Assembly (NCBI RefSeq): GCF_900197595.1
Contig: NZ_FZLO01000001.1
Span: forward strand, 1 to 64,000
Length of the DNA stretch: 64,000 nucleotides
Origin: Scatolibacter rhodanostii
Lineage (GTDB): Bacteria > Bacillota > Clostridia > Oscillospirales > Acutalibacteraceae
Direction of reading: 5' to 3'
The translations under genes and the position numbers were made by a program. The notes beneath the pieces were generated by a model, which had not been told where the DNA came from, searched no databases, and saw only the letters and a list, made by a program, of their open reading frames with translations. This document shows positions 25,533 through 34,764 of this stretch, in pieces (positions within the stretch are counted from its first letter, which is position 1; each line of letters opens with the position of its first letter).

Positions 25533-26765
25533 ATGACAACAACGGGAAAAACGCTTGGCGGATATGATAAAAGGAAAGCAGGGGCGAATCAGCAGAATAA
25601 TTTAGTTGCAGCAAGTAAGAAAAATATAAAAAAGATTCCTTTTGCCCTTTTCTCTCGTGGCGCCGGCATGGACTTACCTCTTTTCTTTTTTATTGTTGTT
25701 TTGCTTTGTATCGGCCTCATTATGCTGTTTTCAGCCAGCTTTGCTTATTGCTATTACAAGTATGATGACAGCTATTATTTTATTAAAAGGCAGCTTGTTT
25801 TTGCTATTGTAGGTGTAATAGCAATGCTGCTGATTTCAACAGTTGATTATCATCGCTATCATCAATTGGCGTGGCCGATTTTTTTGATAACAATACTTCT
25901 GCTTGTAGCTGTTTTGGTGGTGGGTAAATCAGTCAACGGTGCGAAGCGTTGGATTGAGATTGGCCCAATAGGATTTCAGCCTTCTGAAATTGCGAAGTTT
26001 GCCCTGATATTGGTTTTTGCACATATGATTTCACAGCGGGTTGGCAAAATGGCGACTTTCAAAGAGGGGGTTCTTCCGTTTTTAATTGTGCTAGGTGTCA
26101 TTTGTGTATTAATTATCGCTGAAAAGCATCTTTCCGCTACCATCATTGTGGCTACCATTGGTGTCATTATGATGTTTGTAGGCGGTACCAAAATAAGATA
26201 TTTTGCCATTCCCGCAGTTATTGGAGTAGTCGCTATCGGTGTCCTGCTTTTGTTTTCAGAGAAATTTGGTTATGCAAGTTCTCGTGTTGAGGTTTGGCTT
26301 GATCCCTTTAATCCCAAATTGGGTTCTGACGAGGCGTGGCAGATTCAGCAGTCGCTTTATGCCATTGGTTCAGGCCAATTGTTGGGAGTTGGACTTGGCC
26401 AATCTCGTCAAAAACACTTATATCTCCCAGAACCGCAGAATGATTTTATTTTTGCCATTGTCTGTGAAGAACTTGGTTTTGTAGGAGCATTGGTGGTTAT
26501 TATCCTTTTTGCCCTCTTGATTTGGAGAGGTATTTATGTTTCGTTGCACGCAAGAGATAAATTCGGCACTATGTTGGGTCTAGGTATTACTTTTCAAATT
26601 GGCATACAAATTGTGCTGAATATCTGCGTGGTAACCAATACAATTCCCAATACTGGAATTAGCTTACCCTTTTTTAGCTATGGAGGAACAGCGTTGATGA
26701 TTATCTTGGCAGAGATGGGAATTCTGCTGCAGATTTCACGCAGTTCCAACATCGAAAAAATGTAA
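25533..26765 (+). CDS. ftsW: FtsW/RodA/SpoVE-family glycosyltransferase
   Basis: This SEDS-family lipid II polymerase acts with a class B PBP. The protein is 410 residues with a 40-residue cytoplasmic N-terminus, about ten membrane segments, VDYHRY, NGAKRWIEIGPIGFQPSEIAKFALI (carrying conserved residues) and PQNDFIFAIVCEELGF. It ends with NTGISLPFFSYGGTALMI. Its location beside mraY and murG favours FtsW or SpoVE over RodA. The start follows AAAGGAG. Confidence 0.92.
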   Translation: MTTTGKTLGGYDKRKAGANQQNNLVAASKKNIKKIPFALFSRGAGMDLPLFFFIVVLLCIGLIMLFSASFAYCYYKYDDSYYFIKRQLVFAIVGVIAMLLISTVDYHRYHQLAWPIFLITILLLVAVLVVGKSVNGAKRWIEIGPIGFQPSEIAKFALILVFAHMISQRVGKMATFKEGVLPFLIVLGVICVLIIAEKHLSATIIVATIGVIMMFVGGTKIRYFAIPAVIGVVAIGVLLLFSEKFGYASSRVEVWLDPFNPKLGSDEAWQIQQSLYAIGSGQLLGVGLGQSRQKHLYLPEPQNDFIFAIVCEELGFVGALVVIILFALLIWRGIYVSLHARDKFGTMLGLGITFQIGIQIVLNICVVTNTIPNTGISLPFFSYGGTALMIILAEMGILLQISRSSNIEKM

Positions 26766-26869
26766 TGCGCGTCGTGCTAAAAGGTAACATTTTTACTTGG
26801 AAAAATCAAAGAAAAATGCTTGCCGGGAGAAGGATAAAGGAAAAAACAGGAAAGAGGTTTACAGAATAT

Positions 26870-28000
26870 ATGAAAGTTCTGTTTGTAGGTGGCGGAACCG
26901 GAGGTCACATCAATCCGGCTCTTGCCATGGCGGGCTATTTCAAGAGAAGAGAGCCTGACGTAGAGATTCTATATGTCGGAGCGGAAGGCGGCATGGAATG
27001 CCGCTTAGTACCCGCTGCCGGATATGAAATGAAAACCATTCGTATTTCAGGATTCCAAAGAAAAGTGTCGCTGCAAAATGTTGTTAAAAATGCGAAAACT
27101 GTCGTAAGAATGTTCACGGCCACAGCCCAGGCAAAGAAAATTATCAAAGACTTTGACCCCGATGTTTGTGTAGGAACAGGCGGCTATGTCAGTGGGCCTG
27201 TTTTGCGTGCAGCAGCTAAAATGGGCTACCCTTGTGTTATACATGAATCCAATGCGTTCCCCGGTGTAACCACTAAAATGGTGGCACATTCAGTTCATAC
27301 TGTTATGTTGGCAGTGGAAGATGCCAAAAAGTATTTTGACAGCAATGTAAACTGTGAGGTCACCGGAAATCCTGTGCGGGCAGAAGTGTTGGATGCAGAA
27401 CGAGAAGCTTCTAGGCGTAAATTGAATTTAGATGACAGACCTGTGATTTTGTCGTTCGGTGGCAGTTTAGGGGCGGCGGCCCTGAATCGAAGTGTAGCTG
27501 AAATGTTGAAATTGAGCAGCAAAGATAAAAAATACCAACATATTCATGGTTATGGCACGCATGATGATGATTTTAAGAAAAAAATCAAGTCTGACGGCAT
27601 AACGAAAGAAAGTGACCCTCAGATTCAGCTTTTAGAATATATTCATGACATGCCAACAGCGTTGGCAGCGGCAGATATTGTAATTGGACGTGCCGGTGCA
27701 ATGACCTTAACAGAGATAGAGGCAAAGGGCAAAGCATCCATTCTAATTCCTTCACCAAATGTGGCAGAAAATCACCAGTTTCACAATGCGAATGCCTTGG
27801 TACAGCATGGTGCTGCTGTTATGATTGAAGAAAAAAATCTAACAGGAGAGATTCTCTGGCAGACAATTGAAAAAATCATAAATACCCCAGGTAAACTGCA
27901 AGCTTTAGAAGAAAACGCAGGTGAAATGGGCATAAAAGAAGCCGATTTAAAGATTTATCACGCCATTAAAAAGGCTGCTAGAACCAAAATAACGAAATAG
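26870..28000 (+). CDS. murG: UDP-GlcNAc--lipid I GlcNAc transferase MurG
   Basis: MurG adds GlcNAc to lipid I to make lipid II on the inner membrane face. The protein is 376 residues. It starts with VLFVGGGTGGHINPALAMA and has VGTGGYVSGPVLRAA, HESNAFPG, SFGGSLGAAALN and the donor-site run IGRAGAMTLTEIEAKGKASILIPSP. The frame opens at the end of ftsW. ATG 26870 gives the canonical N-terminus, and AAAGAGG lies upstream at somewhat long spacing. Confidence 0.95.
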   Translation: MKVLFVGGGTGGHINPALAMAGYFKRREPDVEILYVGAEGGMECRLVPAAGYEMKTIRISGFQRKVSLQNVVKNAKTVVRMFTATAQAKKIIKDFDPDVCVGTGGYVSGPVLRAAAKMGYPCVIHESNAFPGVTTKMVAHSVHTVMLAVEDAKKYFDSNVNCEVTGNPVRAEVLDAEREASRRKLNLDDRPVILSFGGSLGAAALNRSVAEMLKLSSKDKKYQHIHGYGTHDDDFKKKIKSDGITKESDPQIQLLEYIHDMPTALAAADIVIGRAGAMTLTEIEAKGKASILIPSPNVAENHQFHNANALVQHGAAVMIEEKNLTGEILWQTIEKIINTPGKLQALEENAGEMGIKEADLKIYHAIKKAARTKITK

Positions 28001-28080
28001 ACATAGAATAAACAAGCTCACCTGTCACCCAAATTTTAGCATTTCATATAATGAAATATGCTGGAATGAGGGGTGTGTAT

Positions 28081-29334
28081 ATGATTATTATTGACGGGCC
28101 CGTAAAACTTGGTGGTGAAATTAAAGTGCAGGGCGCAAAAAACAGTACGCTTCCGCTGTTGGCGGCGGCTGTGATTTGTAAGGGAGAAACGGTTTTGCAC
28201 AATTGTCCCGCACTGTCGGATGTGGAAACCGCTGTGCGTATTTTGGAGCATTTAGGCTATCAATGCACAAGAGAAGGCTCAAGCTTAATTGTAAATAATG
28301 AAATGAAATGCTGTGAAATCCCACCGGATTTGATGAAAGGAATGCGTTCTTCTATCGTTTTCTTGGGGGCTCTGGTTTCTCGCTGTGGTGAAGCAAATTT
28401 ACATTTCCCGGGCGGTTGTGAAATTGGACTAAGACCCATTGATATTCATATTTCATCTTTGAAAAAACTTGGAGTAGAAATTGAAGAGAGCGGCGGTTGT
28501 TTAAGGTGCAGTGCACCCAATGGAATTCGGGGCAGCTATGTTTCTTTGCCGTTCCCCAGTGTAGGCGCAACCGAGAATTTAATGCTGGCGGCCGTGTGCT
28601 CAAAGGGCACAACGGTCATTTCCAACGCAGCGAGAGAACCTGAGATTTCTGATTTAGCATTATATCTGAATCGCTGTGGAGGTAGAGTTTATGGTGCCGG
28701 AGAGAGCTGTGTCATTATTGATGGCGTAGAAGAGCTTCACGGCTGTGAACATACGATTATGCCGGATCGCATTGTGACTGCCACCTATATGGCAGCAGCA
28801 GCGGTAACCGGCGGTGATGTTGTGATTCGGGGTGTGGATAACTCCCATATTCTGCCGATGATGTCACCATTTGAAGAATCAGGATGTTGTATTAGACAAT
28901 ATGGTGATGTAATTAATATTTTAGCACCCGAGAGATTAAATCCGGTTAAACATATCCGTACCATGCCTTATCCGGGATTTCCAACGGATGCGCAGCCAAT
29001 TGTTATGCCCATGGCAGCATTAGGCAAAGGCACAAGTATCTTAGTCGAAAATATTTTTGAGAACCGCTACAAATATGCTGAAGAGCTAAACCATATGGGT
29101 GCCAATATTCGCATTGAAGGAAAAGTGGCCATTGTAGAAGGGGTAGAAAAATTGGTTGGTGCACCCGTTACTTCATGGGATCTAAGAGGGGGAGCCGCTC
29201 TTGTGATTGCAGGATTGGCAGCAGAGGGTGAAACTCGGATTTCTGGAGAAGAATATATTTATCGTGGCTATGAAGATTTAGAGCAAAATTTTGCCATGCT
29301 GGGTGCTAAAATAAGGACAGCAGAGGGAAAATAA
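28081..29334 (+). CDS. murA: UDP-N-acetylglucosamine 1-carboxyvinyltransferase
   Basis: MurA catalyses the first committed step of peptidoglycan synthesis, moving enolpyruvate from PEP to UDP-GlcNAc. The protein is 417 residues. GAKNSTLPLLAA carries the conserved Lys-Asn pair. The active-site cysteine, target of fosfomycin, is in FPGGCEIGLRPID. RTMPYPGFPTDAQPIVM is the third conserved block. A GAGGGGTG site precedes ATG 28081. Firmicutes often have two MurA paralogues and only one is visible here. Confidence 0.95.
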   Translation: MIIIDGPVKLGGEIKVQGAKNSTLPLLAAAVICKGETVLHNCPALSDVETAVRILEHLGYQCTREGSSLIVNNEMKCCEIPPDLMKGMRSSIVFLGALVSRCGEANLHFPGGCEIGLRPIDIHISSLKKLGVEIEESGGCLRCSAPNGIRGSYVSLPFPSVGATENLMLAAVCSKGTTVISNAAREPEISDLALYLNRCGGRVYGAGESCVIIDGVEELHGCEHTIMPDRIVTATYMAAAAVTGGDVVIRGVDNSHILPMMSPFEESGCCIRQYGDVINILAPERLNPVKHIRTMPYPGFPTDAQPIVMPMAALGKGTSILVENIFENRYKYAEELNHMGANIRIEGKVAIVEGVEKLVGAPVTSWDLRGGAALVIAGLAAEGETRISGEEYIYRGYEDLEQNFAMLGAKIRTAEGK

Positions 29335-29439
29335 AGAATTCAGCAAGGCTTTTAAGTGGGCGGCCTATCGTCATGTCGCCCGCTCTTTATCAAGGCAAAA
29401 TTGACAAGCTAGGAAAATAAATTAGGAAGGAGAAACCAA

Positions 29440-30795
29440 ATGGGATTTGAAGATAAGCGCCATAACCGACAAAGACCTAGTGCAGAATTCAGCGATATTG
29501 GCAAAGGCAGAAGACCCAAAGCAGAGCCGGCAAAATCTACAAGATCCAAAGAGGATAGAGTACATAATGTAATTGGCGATGTACATTTTGAAACCAGACA
29601 TCGCCCTCCTAACGTAGATTCTTATTTTTTTGATGCTGATGAAAATACAGAGCGTTCTCGTGTGGTACAGTTGGAAGAAAGAGAAAGACCGCAGAGACGC
29701 AAAAATATCGCTGAACCCAAAAAGAAGCCTCCTTCTAAAAATAGGAATAAGGGCGCCCCGCCCCAAAAGCAAAAGAGAAAATCAATTGAAGAGCGGGGAA
29801 GACAAAATAATAAGCAAGTAGCCAAAACATCCAAAACGCGGAAACCTAAAAGAAAAATGAAGCCTGGGTTAAAAAAAGCGCTCCGTGTAATAGTGACGAT
29901 ATTTGCGCTTGTGACAATTCTGCTCGTTTTTATTTTTCTTGTCTTTAAAGTAGATATCGTGCAAGTAACGGGTGAAAGCGTATATAGCAGTGAAGAAATA
30001 ACAGAGGCCAGTGGAATTAGCAAGGGCGGTAATTTGATTTTACTCTCTTCTCGAGCTGCCCAAGAAAAAATTATACAAAAGCTGCCGTATATTGAATCAA
30101 TCAAAATTAACCGCAAACTGCCGGGTACAATAGAAATTGCTGTGACACCGCTTAAGGTAGCTGTGAGCATTCAACAAGAGAAATCTTGGGTTCATGCCAA
30201 CAGCAGCGGCAGAATTGCTGAAATCAGCACGACATTGCCTACTGACACCATACAAATCGTAGGGTTAACTCTTGAAAACCCAACGGTTGGTAATTTGATT
30301 GAGATAGCCGATGACGCCCAGCAAACGGTTTATCAAGAAGTCTTTCAAACTCTTACAAATGCCGATGTATTAAATTCATGCAAGTCAATTGATTTTGCGG
30401 ATTTATATAATATTTCTTTAAATTATGAGGATAGAGTTACCATTAAACTGGGTAGCGCAACAGAGTTGCCAGACAAGCTTGATTTTGCGCTCGGTCTGAT
30501 TCGTGACCAGATTGCTGCAGATGAAAAAGGAACACTGGATGTATCTTCTGCAAAAGAAAACGGCAGAGGTATATTTACCAAGGATGTACAGGAGAATGCC
30601 TTGCCAGTGGCAGAAAACAATACGGAAACGGATGAAACACAAGATGCTTCTTCTGATAACCCTAATGAGGAGGTGCCAGAAAATCCTGAAGACAGCTCCG
30701 AAGCTTCTTCGCCTACAGAAGATAATGAACAAACAAGTGAAAATAGTAGCGATGAAGAAAATTGGGGAGAAGCCGCAACCGATTTTGAAGAGTAA
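29440..30795 (+). CDS. ftsQ: cell division protein FtsQ/DivIB with extended tails
   Basis: This 451-residue divisome protein has three parts. A very basic cytoplasmic region (1-148, rich in Lys, Arg and Pro) is followed by one membrane segment (about 149-169). The extracytoplasmic part has a POTRA domain (from VDIVQVTGESVYSSEEITEASG) and a beta domain. The last 70 residues are strikingly acidic and Ser/Glu-rich. DivIB proteins are usually about 250-300 residues, so both tails are long. It connects FtsL/DivIC and the PBP. The start is behind GGAAGGAG. Position between murA and ftsZ supports the call. Confidence 0.88.
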   Translation: MGFEDKRHNRQRPSAEFSDIGKGRRPKAEPAKSTRSKEDRVHNVIGDVHFETRHRPPNVDSYFFDADENTERSRVVQLEERERPQRRKNIAEPKKKPPSKNRNKGAPPQKQKRKSIEERGRQNNKQVAKTSKTRKPKRKMKPGLKKALRVIVTIFALVTILLVFIFLVFKVDIVQVTGESVYSSEEITEASGISKGGNLILLSSRAAQEKIIQKLPYIESIKINRKLPGTIEIAVTPLKVAVSIQQEKSWVHANSSGRIAEISTTLPTDTIQIVGLTLENPTVGNLIEIADDAQQTVYQEVFQTLTNADVLNSCKSIDFADLYNISLNYEDRVTIKLGSATELPDKLDFALGLIRDQIAADEKGTLDVSSAKENGRGIFTKDVQENALPVAENNTETDETQDASSDNPNEEVPENPEDSSEASSPTEDNEQTSENSSDEENWGEAATDFEE

Positions 30796-30909
30796 GAAAT
30801 TCGAAAGATGTATATGTTCAAATTAACTAAAGAAAACGGTAATTTTATAGTTATTTTCGGGTGTAAAGGTGTAAATGTTTAAAATAGTTGTGTTTTTTGA
30901 ATAAACTTC

Positions 30910-30938
30910 TTGAAATTTTATCGAAAAAGTGATAGATT
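30910..30938 (+). promoter_or_regulatory. possible ftsZ promoter
   Basis: TTGAAA (30910-30915), 17 bases, TAGATT (30933-30938). It lies about 130 bases before ftsZ in a 271-base AT-rich gap. The -10 is weak, so this is tentative. Confidence 0.4.
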
Positions 30939-31066
30939 ATAGCATATAGATTCAAAAAATAAAGTAATTCCCTTTACAGGCATGAAACAAGAAATTACGT
31001 TTAGGATACTGGATTTTTGATAAAAGAAATTTTAGGATTAGGAAAATAGGCCAAGGAGGAAAAATT

Positions 31067-32212
31067 ATGCCTTTTGAAGTTGATAATTTGCTGGATGAAA
31101 CCCCACAGAAAATAAAAGTAGTTGGTGTCGGTGGCGGCGGCGGAAATGCTGTGAATAGAATTGCAGCAGCGGGTGTAAGAAGTATTGAGCTCGTTTGTAT
31201 GAATACAGATAAGCAGGCTCTTCTGCGCTCACAGGCAGCTGTGAAAGTTCAACTCGGTGAAAAGCTGACGTCAGGACGTGGTGCGGGTTCTAAGCCAGAG
31301 ATCGGCGCAAAAGCAGCAGACGAAAGCCAAGAAGTGATTGAAAATACTTTGCGCGATGCCGATATGGTATTTGTGACTGCCGGTATGGGCGGCGGCACAG
31401 GAACCGGAGCAGCCCCCAGAGTGGCTAAGATTGCAAAAGATTTAGGTGCCCTGACAGTTGGTATTGTCACAAAGCCTTTTGCTTTTGAAGGTCGCCGCAG
31501 AATGGAGCAGGCAGAGGCCGGTATTGCCGCTTTGCGTGAGCATGTTGATTCCTTGGTGGTTATTCCAAACGAAAGATTAAAACTTGTTTCAGAAGAGAGA
31601 ATTACACTTGCCAATGCTTTTCAGGTTGCTGATGACGTATTAAGACAAGGCGTGCAGAGTATTTCTGATTTGATTCAGCTGCCGGGTATTGTCAATCTTG
31701 ACTTTGAAGATGTTAAAGCAGTGATGCAAAATGCTGGCTATGCACACATGGGCGTTGGACATGCAACTGGTAAAGATAAAGCCGAGCAAGCTGCTATGGC
31801 CGCCATCTCCAGCCCGCTGTTAGAAACGAAAATTGCGGGAGCAAGAGGCGTTATCATTAACATTACCTCTTCACCTGATATTGCTTTGGATGAAATCGAT
31901 ACGGCTTCACAAATTGTTACCGAGCGTGCACACGAAGATGCAAATATCATTTGGGGTGCTACATTTGATGAGAATATGGAAGACGAGATGCATGTCACCG
32001 TTATTGCTACCGGTTTTGACGGCATGAACGGCGAAGAAACAGAAAGAGCAGTTTCTCCCAATCTTCTTGATTTAGATGAGGATGAATTTCTAGCCGAAAC
32101 CATCACATCAGTCCCCACCAGCCGTTCATCATCTGAACCAAAGGTTGACCCTTCTGTGATTGACGACGACGATACATTTACGGATATTATGTCTATTTTT
32201 AATCGAAAATAA
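31067..32212 (+). CDS. ftsZ: cell division GTPase FtsZ
   Basis: FtsZ polymerises into the Z ring that positions and drives division. The protein is 381 residues. It has [16 protein letters not shown], the tubulin signature [10 protein letters not shown] and the T7 loop [12 protein letters not shown] variable linker follows from about residue 320. The C-terminal peptide reads [15 protein letters not shown], which departs from the common IPxFLR form used to bind FtsA, SepF or ZapA. The start follows CAAGGAGG. ftsA is absent from the cluster, so SepF is the more likely membrane tether. Confidence 0.97.
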   Translation: MPFEVDNLLDETPQKIKVVGVGGGGGNAVNRIAAAGVRSIELVCMNTDKQALLRSQAAVKVQLGEKLTSGRGAGSKPEIGAKAADESQEVIENTLRDADMVFVTAGMGGGTGTGAAPRVAKIAKDLGALTVGIVTKPFAFEGRRRMEQAEAGIAALREHVDSLVVIPNERLKLVSEERITLANAFQVADDVLRQGVQSISDLIQLPGIVNLDFEDVKAVMQNAGYAHMGVGHATGKDKAEQAAMAAISSPLLETKIAGARGVIINITSSPDIALDEIDTASQIVTERAHEDANIIWGATFDENMEDEMHVTVIATGFDGMNGEETERAVSPNLLDLDEDEFLAETITSVPTSRSSSEPKVDPSVIDDDDTFTDIMSIFNRK

Positions 32213-32313
32213 TCTTTATTCCATATAAAGAGATTGCGATTAGCGATTGACTTTTACTAAAAAGATATCTGTAGTAAAATTAGCTTAAGTTGCGTTTCAA
32301 AACAAATTAAAGA

Positions 32314-32351
32314 GGATATCGCTGATAACTGTAAATGAGTTGGCGATATCC
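32314..32351. repeat. perfect 9-bp hairpin downstream of ftsZ
   Basis: GGATATCGC (32314-32322) pairs with GCGATATCC (32343-32351) across a 20-base loop. The following T-run is poor (TTGTTAAATTT), so it is a weak terminator or an RNA structure near the 3' end of ftsZ. Confidence 0.4.
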
Positions 32352-32410
32352 TTGTTAAATTTATCAGAGTTTTGCAAATTTTTATTACATAAAGAGAGTG
32401 AGAGAAAATT

Positions 32411-32809
32411 ATGAAAAAATGGATTTTAGGTATTCATCATGTTGCTATTCGCCCGACAAAAGAAAACTACGAAAAAACGGTCAATTTTTATGTAGAACTG
32501 TTAGGGTTAGACGTGCTGCGTACATGGGGCAATGAAGAAAAACCTTGCTGCATGATTTCGACAGGCGACAATAGTTGCCTAGAGATTTTGGGGGATGGAA
32601 AATCAGACCCAAACACGAAGGGCGTCTACGAACATCTGGCATTCCACACAAAATATACGGATGAATTGATTGAGCGTGTGCGAAACGCAGGGTATGAAGT
32701 TACGATGGAGCCAACGGACATTGTGATTGGTTCAGTACCGCCATGCCCCGCACGCATTGCTTTTTGTAAAGGCCCTATGGAAGAGATTATTGAGTTTTTT
32801 CAGGTTTAA
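32411..32809 (+). CDS. VOC-family (glyoxalase/bleomycin-resistance superfamily) protein
   Basis: This 132-residue protein has two beta-alpha-beta-beta-beta modules. The first begins GIHHVAIRPTKENYEKTVNFYVELLGLDVLR and the second begins YEHLAFHTKYTDELIERVRNAGYEV. Possible metal ligands are the first His, Glu of CLEILGDG, His of EHLAFH and Glu of PMEEIIEFFQV. It could be a lactoylglutathione-lyase-like enzyme or a thiol-dependent detoxification protein; the substrate cannot be read from sequence. It precedes an orphan hydro-lyase subunit by 47 bases and may be co-transcribed with it. Confidence 0.8.
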   Translation: MKKWILGIHHVAIRPTKENYEKTVNFYVELLGLDVLRTWGNEEKPCCMISTGDNSCLEILGDGKSDPNTKGVYEHLAFHTKYTDELIERVRNAGYEVTMEPTDIVIGSVPPCPARIAFCKGPMEEIIEFFQV

Positions 32810-32856
32810 AAATCATATTTAAGGTGATTGGCGCATAAAATAGGAGATGGGAAAAG

Positions 32857-33384
32857 ATGACAGAAAGAAAAGTGTATGCAGATGAAATCGTTGTAGCAGC
32901 AAAAGAAATTCGTGCAGGCGAAAGAGTTTTGTTTTCCGGAACAGTTTATACTTCTCGTGATGCCGCACATAAAAGAATCAATACGCTGTTGGATGAGGGC
33001 AAGGAACTGCCATATGATTTGCAAAATGCAACAATTTATTATGCGGGACCTACCCCGGCTCCTGCCGGTATGCCAATTGGTTCTTGCGGACCCACAACAA
33101 GCGGGCGAATGGATACCTACACACCTCGTTTTTTGGATTTAGGACTAAAGTGCATGATAGGTAAGGGCAAGCGCAGTGCGGAGGTAATCGAAGCCATGGT
33201 GCGTAACCAAGCGCTATATCTTTGTGCCATTGGCGGAGCCGGTGCACTGGCTGCTAAATGTATTATACAAGCGGATGTCATCGCTTTTGAGGATTTAGGC
33301 TGTGAATCTGTCAAACGTTTGGTGCTAAAAGACTTCCCATTAATTGCCGCAATTGATTGCATGGGTACAAGTGTTGTGAAATAA
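32857..33384 (+). CDS. class I fumarase / L-tartrate dehydratase beta-type subunit
   Basis: This 175-residue protein matches the C-terminal (beta) domain of iron-sulfur hydro-lyases. It has the block GEFVLFSGTVYTSRDAAHKR-like RVLFSGTVYTSRDAAHKRI, then YYAGPTPAPAGMPIGSCGPTTSGRMD and AIGGAGALAAKCI. In anaerobes the alpha subunit, which holds the 4Fe-4S cluster, is normally encoded just upstream. Here a VOC protein is there instead and no alpha gene exists in the window. It either pairs with a distant alpha subunit or has another role. Whether it acts on fumarate or tartrate cannot be told. Confidence 0.85.
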   Translation: MTERKVYADEIVVAAKEIRAGERVLFSGTVYTSRDAAHKRINTLLDEGKELPYDLQNATIYYAGPTPAPAGMPIGSCGPTTSGRMDTYTPRFLDLGLKCMIGKGKRSAEVIEAMVRNQALYLCAIGGAGALAAKCIIQADVIAFEDLGCESVKRLVLKDFPLIAAIDCMGTSVVK

Positions 33385-33586
33385 AGACCGAAGCAGAAAG
33401 AGTAGATTCAAAAAATGCCTTTGGCCTAATGAGGTGCTTTATCTTTCGTTCTATTTCCAGCCTTGTCAGTCATAAGCTCAAAATTTTTTTTTGATAGGCT
33501 GTGTGAAGGCATAAACAGTGGGAGCTTTCTCATAAAGATGTTTGAATAGCAATGAGTTTTGATGAAATAAAGAGGAGGAGCGTAGA

Positions 33587-34762
33587 ATGGATTTTTTGAT
33601 GAAACTCTGGGTAAAAGAGTATCCTCAAGAAGTAGAGAATTCCTTAGTTCGGCTAAAATGCGGAAAAGTTGCCGGAGCGATTGGTGTTCTATCAAATATA
33701 CTGTTATTTGCTATTAAGCTGTTAGCCGGATTGCTCGCCGGTAGTGTAGCAATGATTGCGGATGCTGTTAACAATTTGACAGACTGCGCTTCTTCACTCA
33801 TCACAGCCGTGGGCTTTAAACTTTCGGAGAAGCCGGCAGATGATAAACACCCATTTGGTCATGCAAGAATTGAGTATTTAGCAGGAATGATTGTTTCCTT
33901 TCTGATTATTTTTGTGGGTTTCCAATTAGGCGTTTCTTCTTTCACAAAAATTTTTGAACCACAAGAAGTGACTTTTCCACCGTTAGTAGCTGTAATATTG
34001 GTTGTTTCTATTTTGCTGAAAATTTGGCAGAGCCTCTTTTTTGCCGCTGTAGGAAAGACACTTGACTCTTCTACTTTGCTAGCAACTTCAAAAGATAGCC
34101 GTAACGACGTAATTTCAACAACAGTCATTTTACTGGGTGCTATTTTTACTCATTTTACAGGGATTACCTTAGATGGCTATTTGGGACTCGTAGTGGCTAT
34201 TTTTATTTTGATTTCTGGTGGAAAGTTGATTTTGGAAACAGCAGACCCTTTGTTGGGAACAGCACCCAACAAAGAACTGACAGAAAGTATTGTTGCCAAA
34301 ATTCTTTCGTATGATGGAATATTGGGTGTACATGATTTAACAGTGCATAATTATGGGGCCGGTCGTCGTTTTGCCTCGGTTCATTGTGAGGTGTCGGCAG
34401 AGGAAGATATCCTAAAAAGTCATGATATCATTGATAATGTGGAGCGTGACATAGCCCATGAAATGAATATTCAGTTGGTTATTCATCTGGACCCGATTGT
34501 TACAAACAATGAACAAACCAATGCTCTAAAAAAACAAGTTATAGCCGAAGTAACCCGAATCTACCCTAAAGCCAATATACACGATTTTCGTGTGGTGTGG
34601 GGCATTACCCATACCAATGTACTTTTTGACGTTGCGCTGCCGTTTGCCGAGAAAGACAGCGACATAACGATTCACAAAAAAATTACAGATTTAGTCGGCA
34701 GCATAGATGAAACATATCGCTCAGTGATTGTTATTGACCGTGTAAGTGAAAATGCTATATAA
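33587..34762 (+). CDS. cation diffusion facilitator family transporter
   Basis: This 391-residue membrane antiporter has six membrane segments (about 25-230) followed by a cytoplasmic ferredoxin-like dimerisation domain. The transport-site motifs are ADAVNNLTDCASS in segment 2 and KDSRNDVISTT in segment 5. The usual Zn-type HxxxD of segment 5 is replaced by an Asn-Asp arrangement, which in this superfamily points to Mn or Fe export rather than Zn. The C-terminus is about 100 residues longer than minimal CDF proteins. A GAGGAGG site sets the start. Substrate is inferred. Confidence 0.85.
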   Translation: MDFLMKLWVKEYPQEVENSLVRLKCGKVAGAIGVLSNILLFAIKLLAGLLAGSVAMIADAVNNLTDCASSLITAVGFKLSEKPADDKHPFGHARIEYLAGMIVSFLIIFVGFQLGVSSFTKIFEPQEVTFPPLVAVILVVSILLKIWQSLFFAAVGKTLDSSTLLATSKDSRNDVISTTVILLGAIFTHFTGITLDGYLGLVVAIFILISGGKLILETADPLLGTAPNKELTESIVAKILSYDGILGVHDLTVHNYGAGRRFASVHCEVSAEEDILKSHDIIDNVERDIAHEMNIQLVIHLDPIVTNNEQTNALKKQVIAEVTRIYPKANIHDFRVVWGITHTNVLFDVALPFAEKDSDITIHKKITDLVGSIDETYRSVIVIDRVSENAI

Positions 34763-34764
34763 AT

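Noticed and set aside
32240-32290. Promoter before the VOC gene (TTGACT near 32248)
   Set aside because: The only TAAAAT downstream is 22 bases away, outside the accepted spacing.
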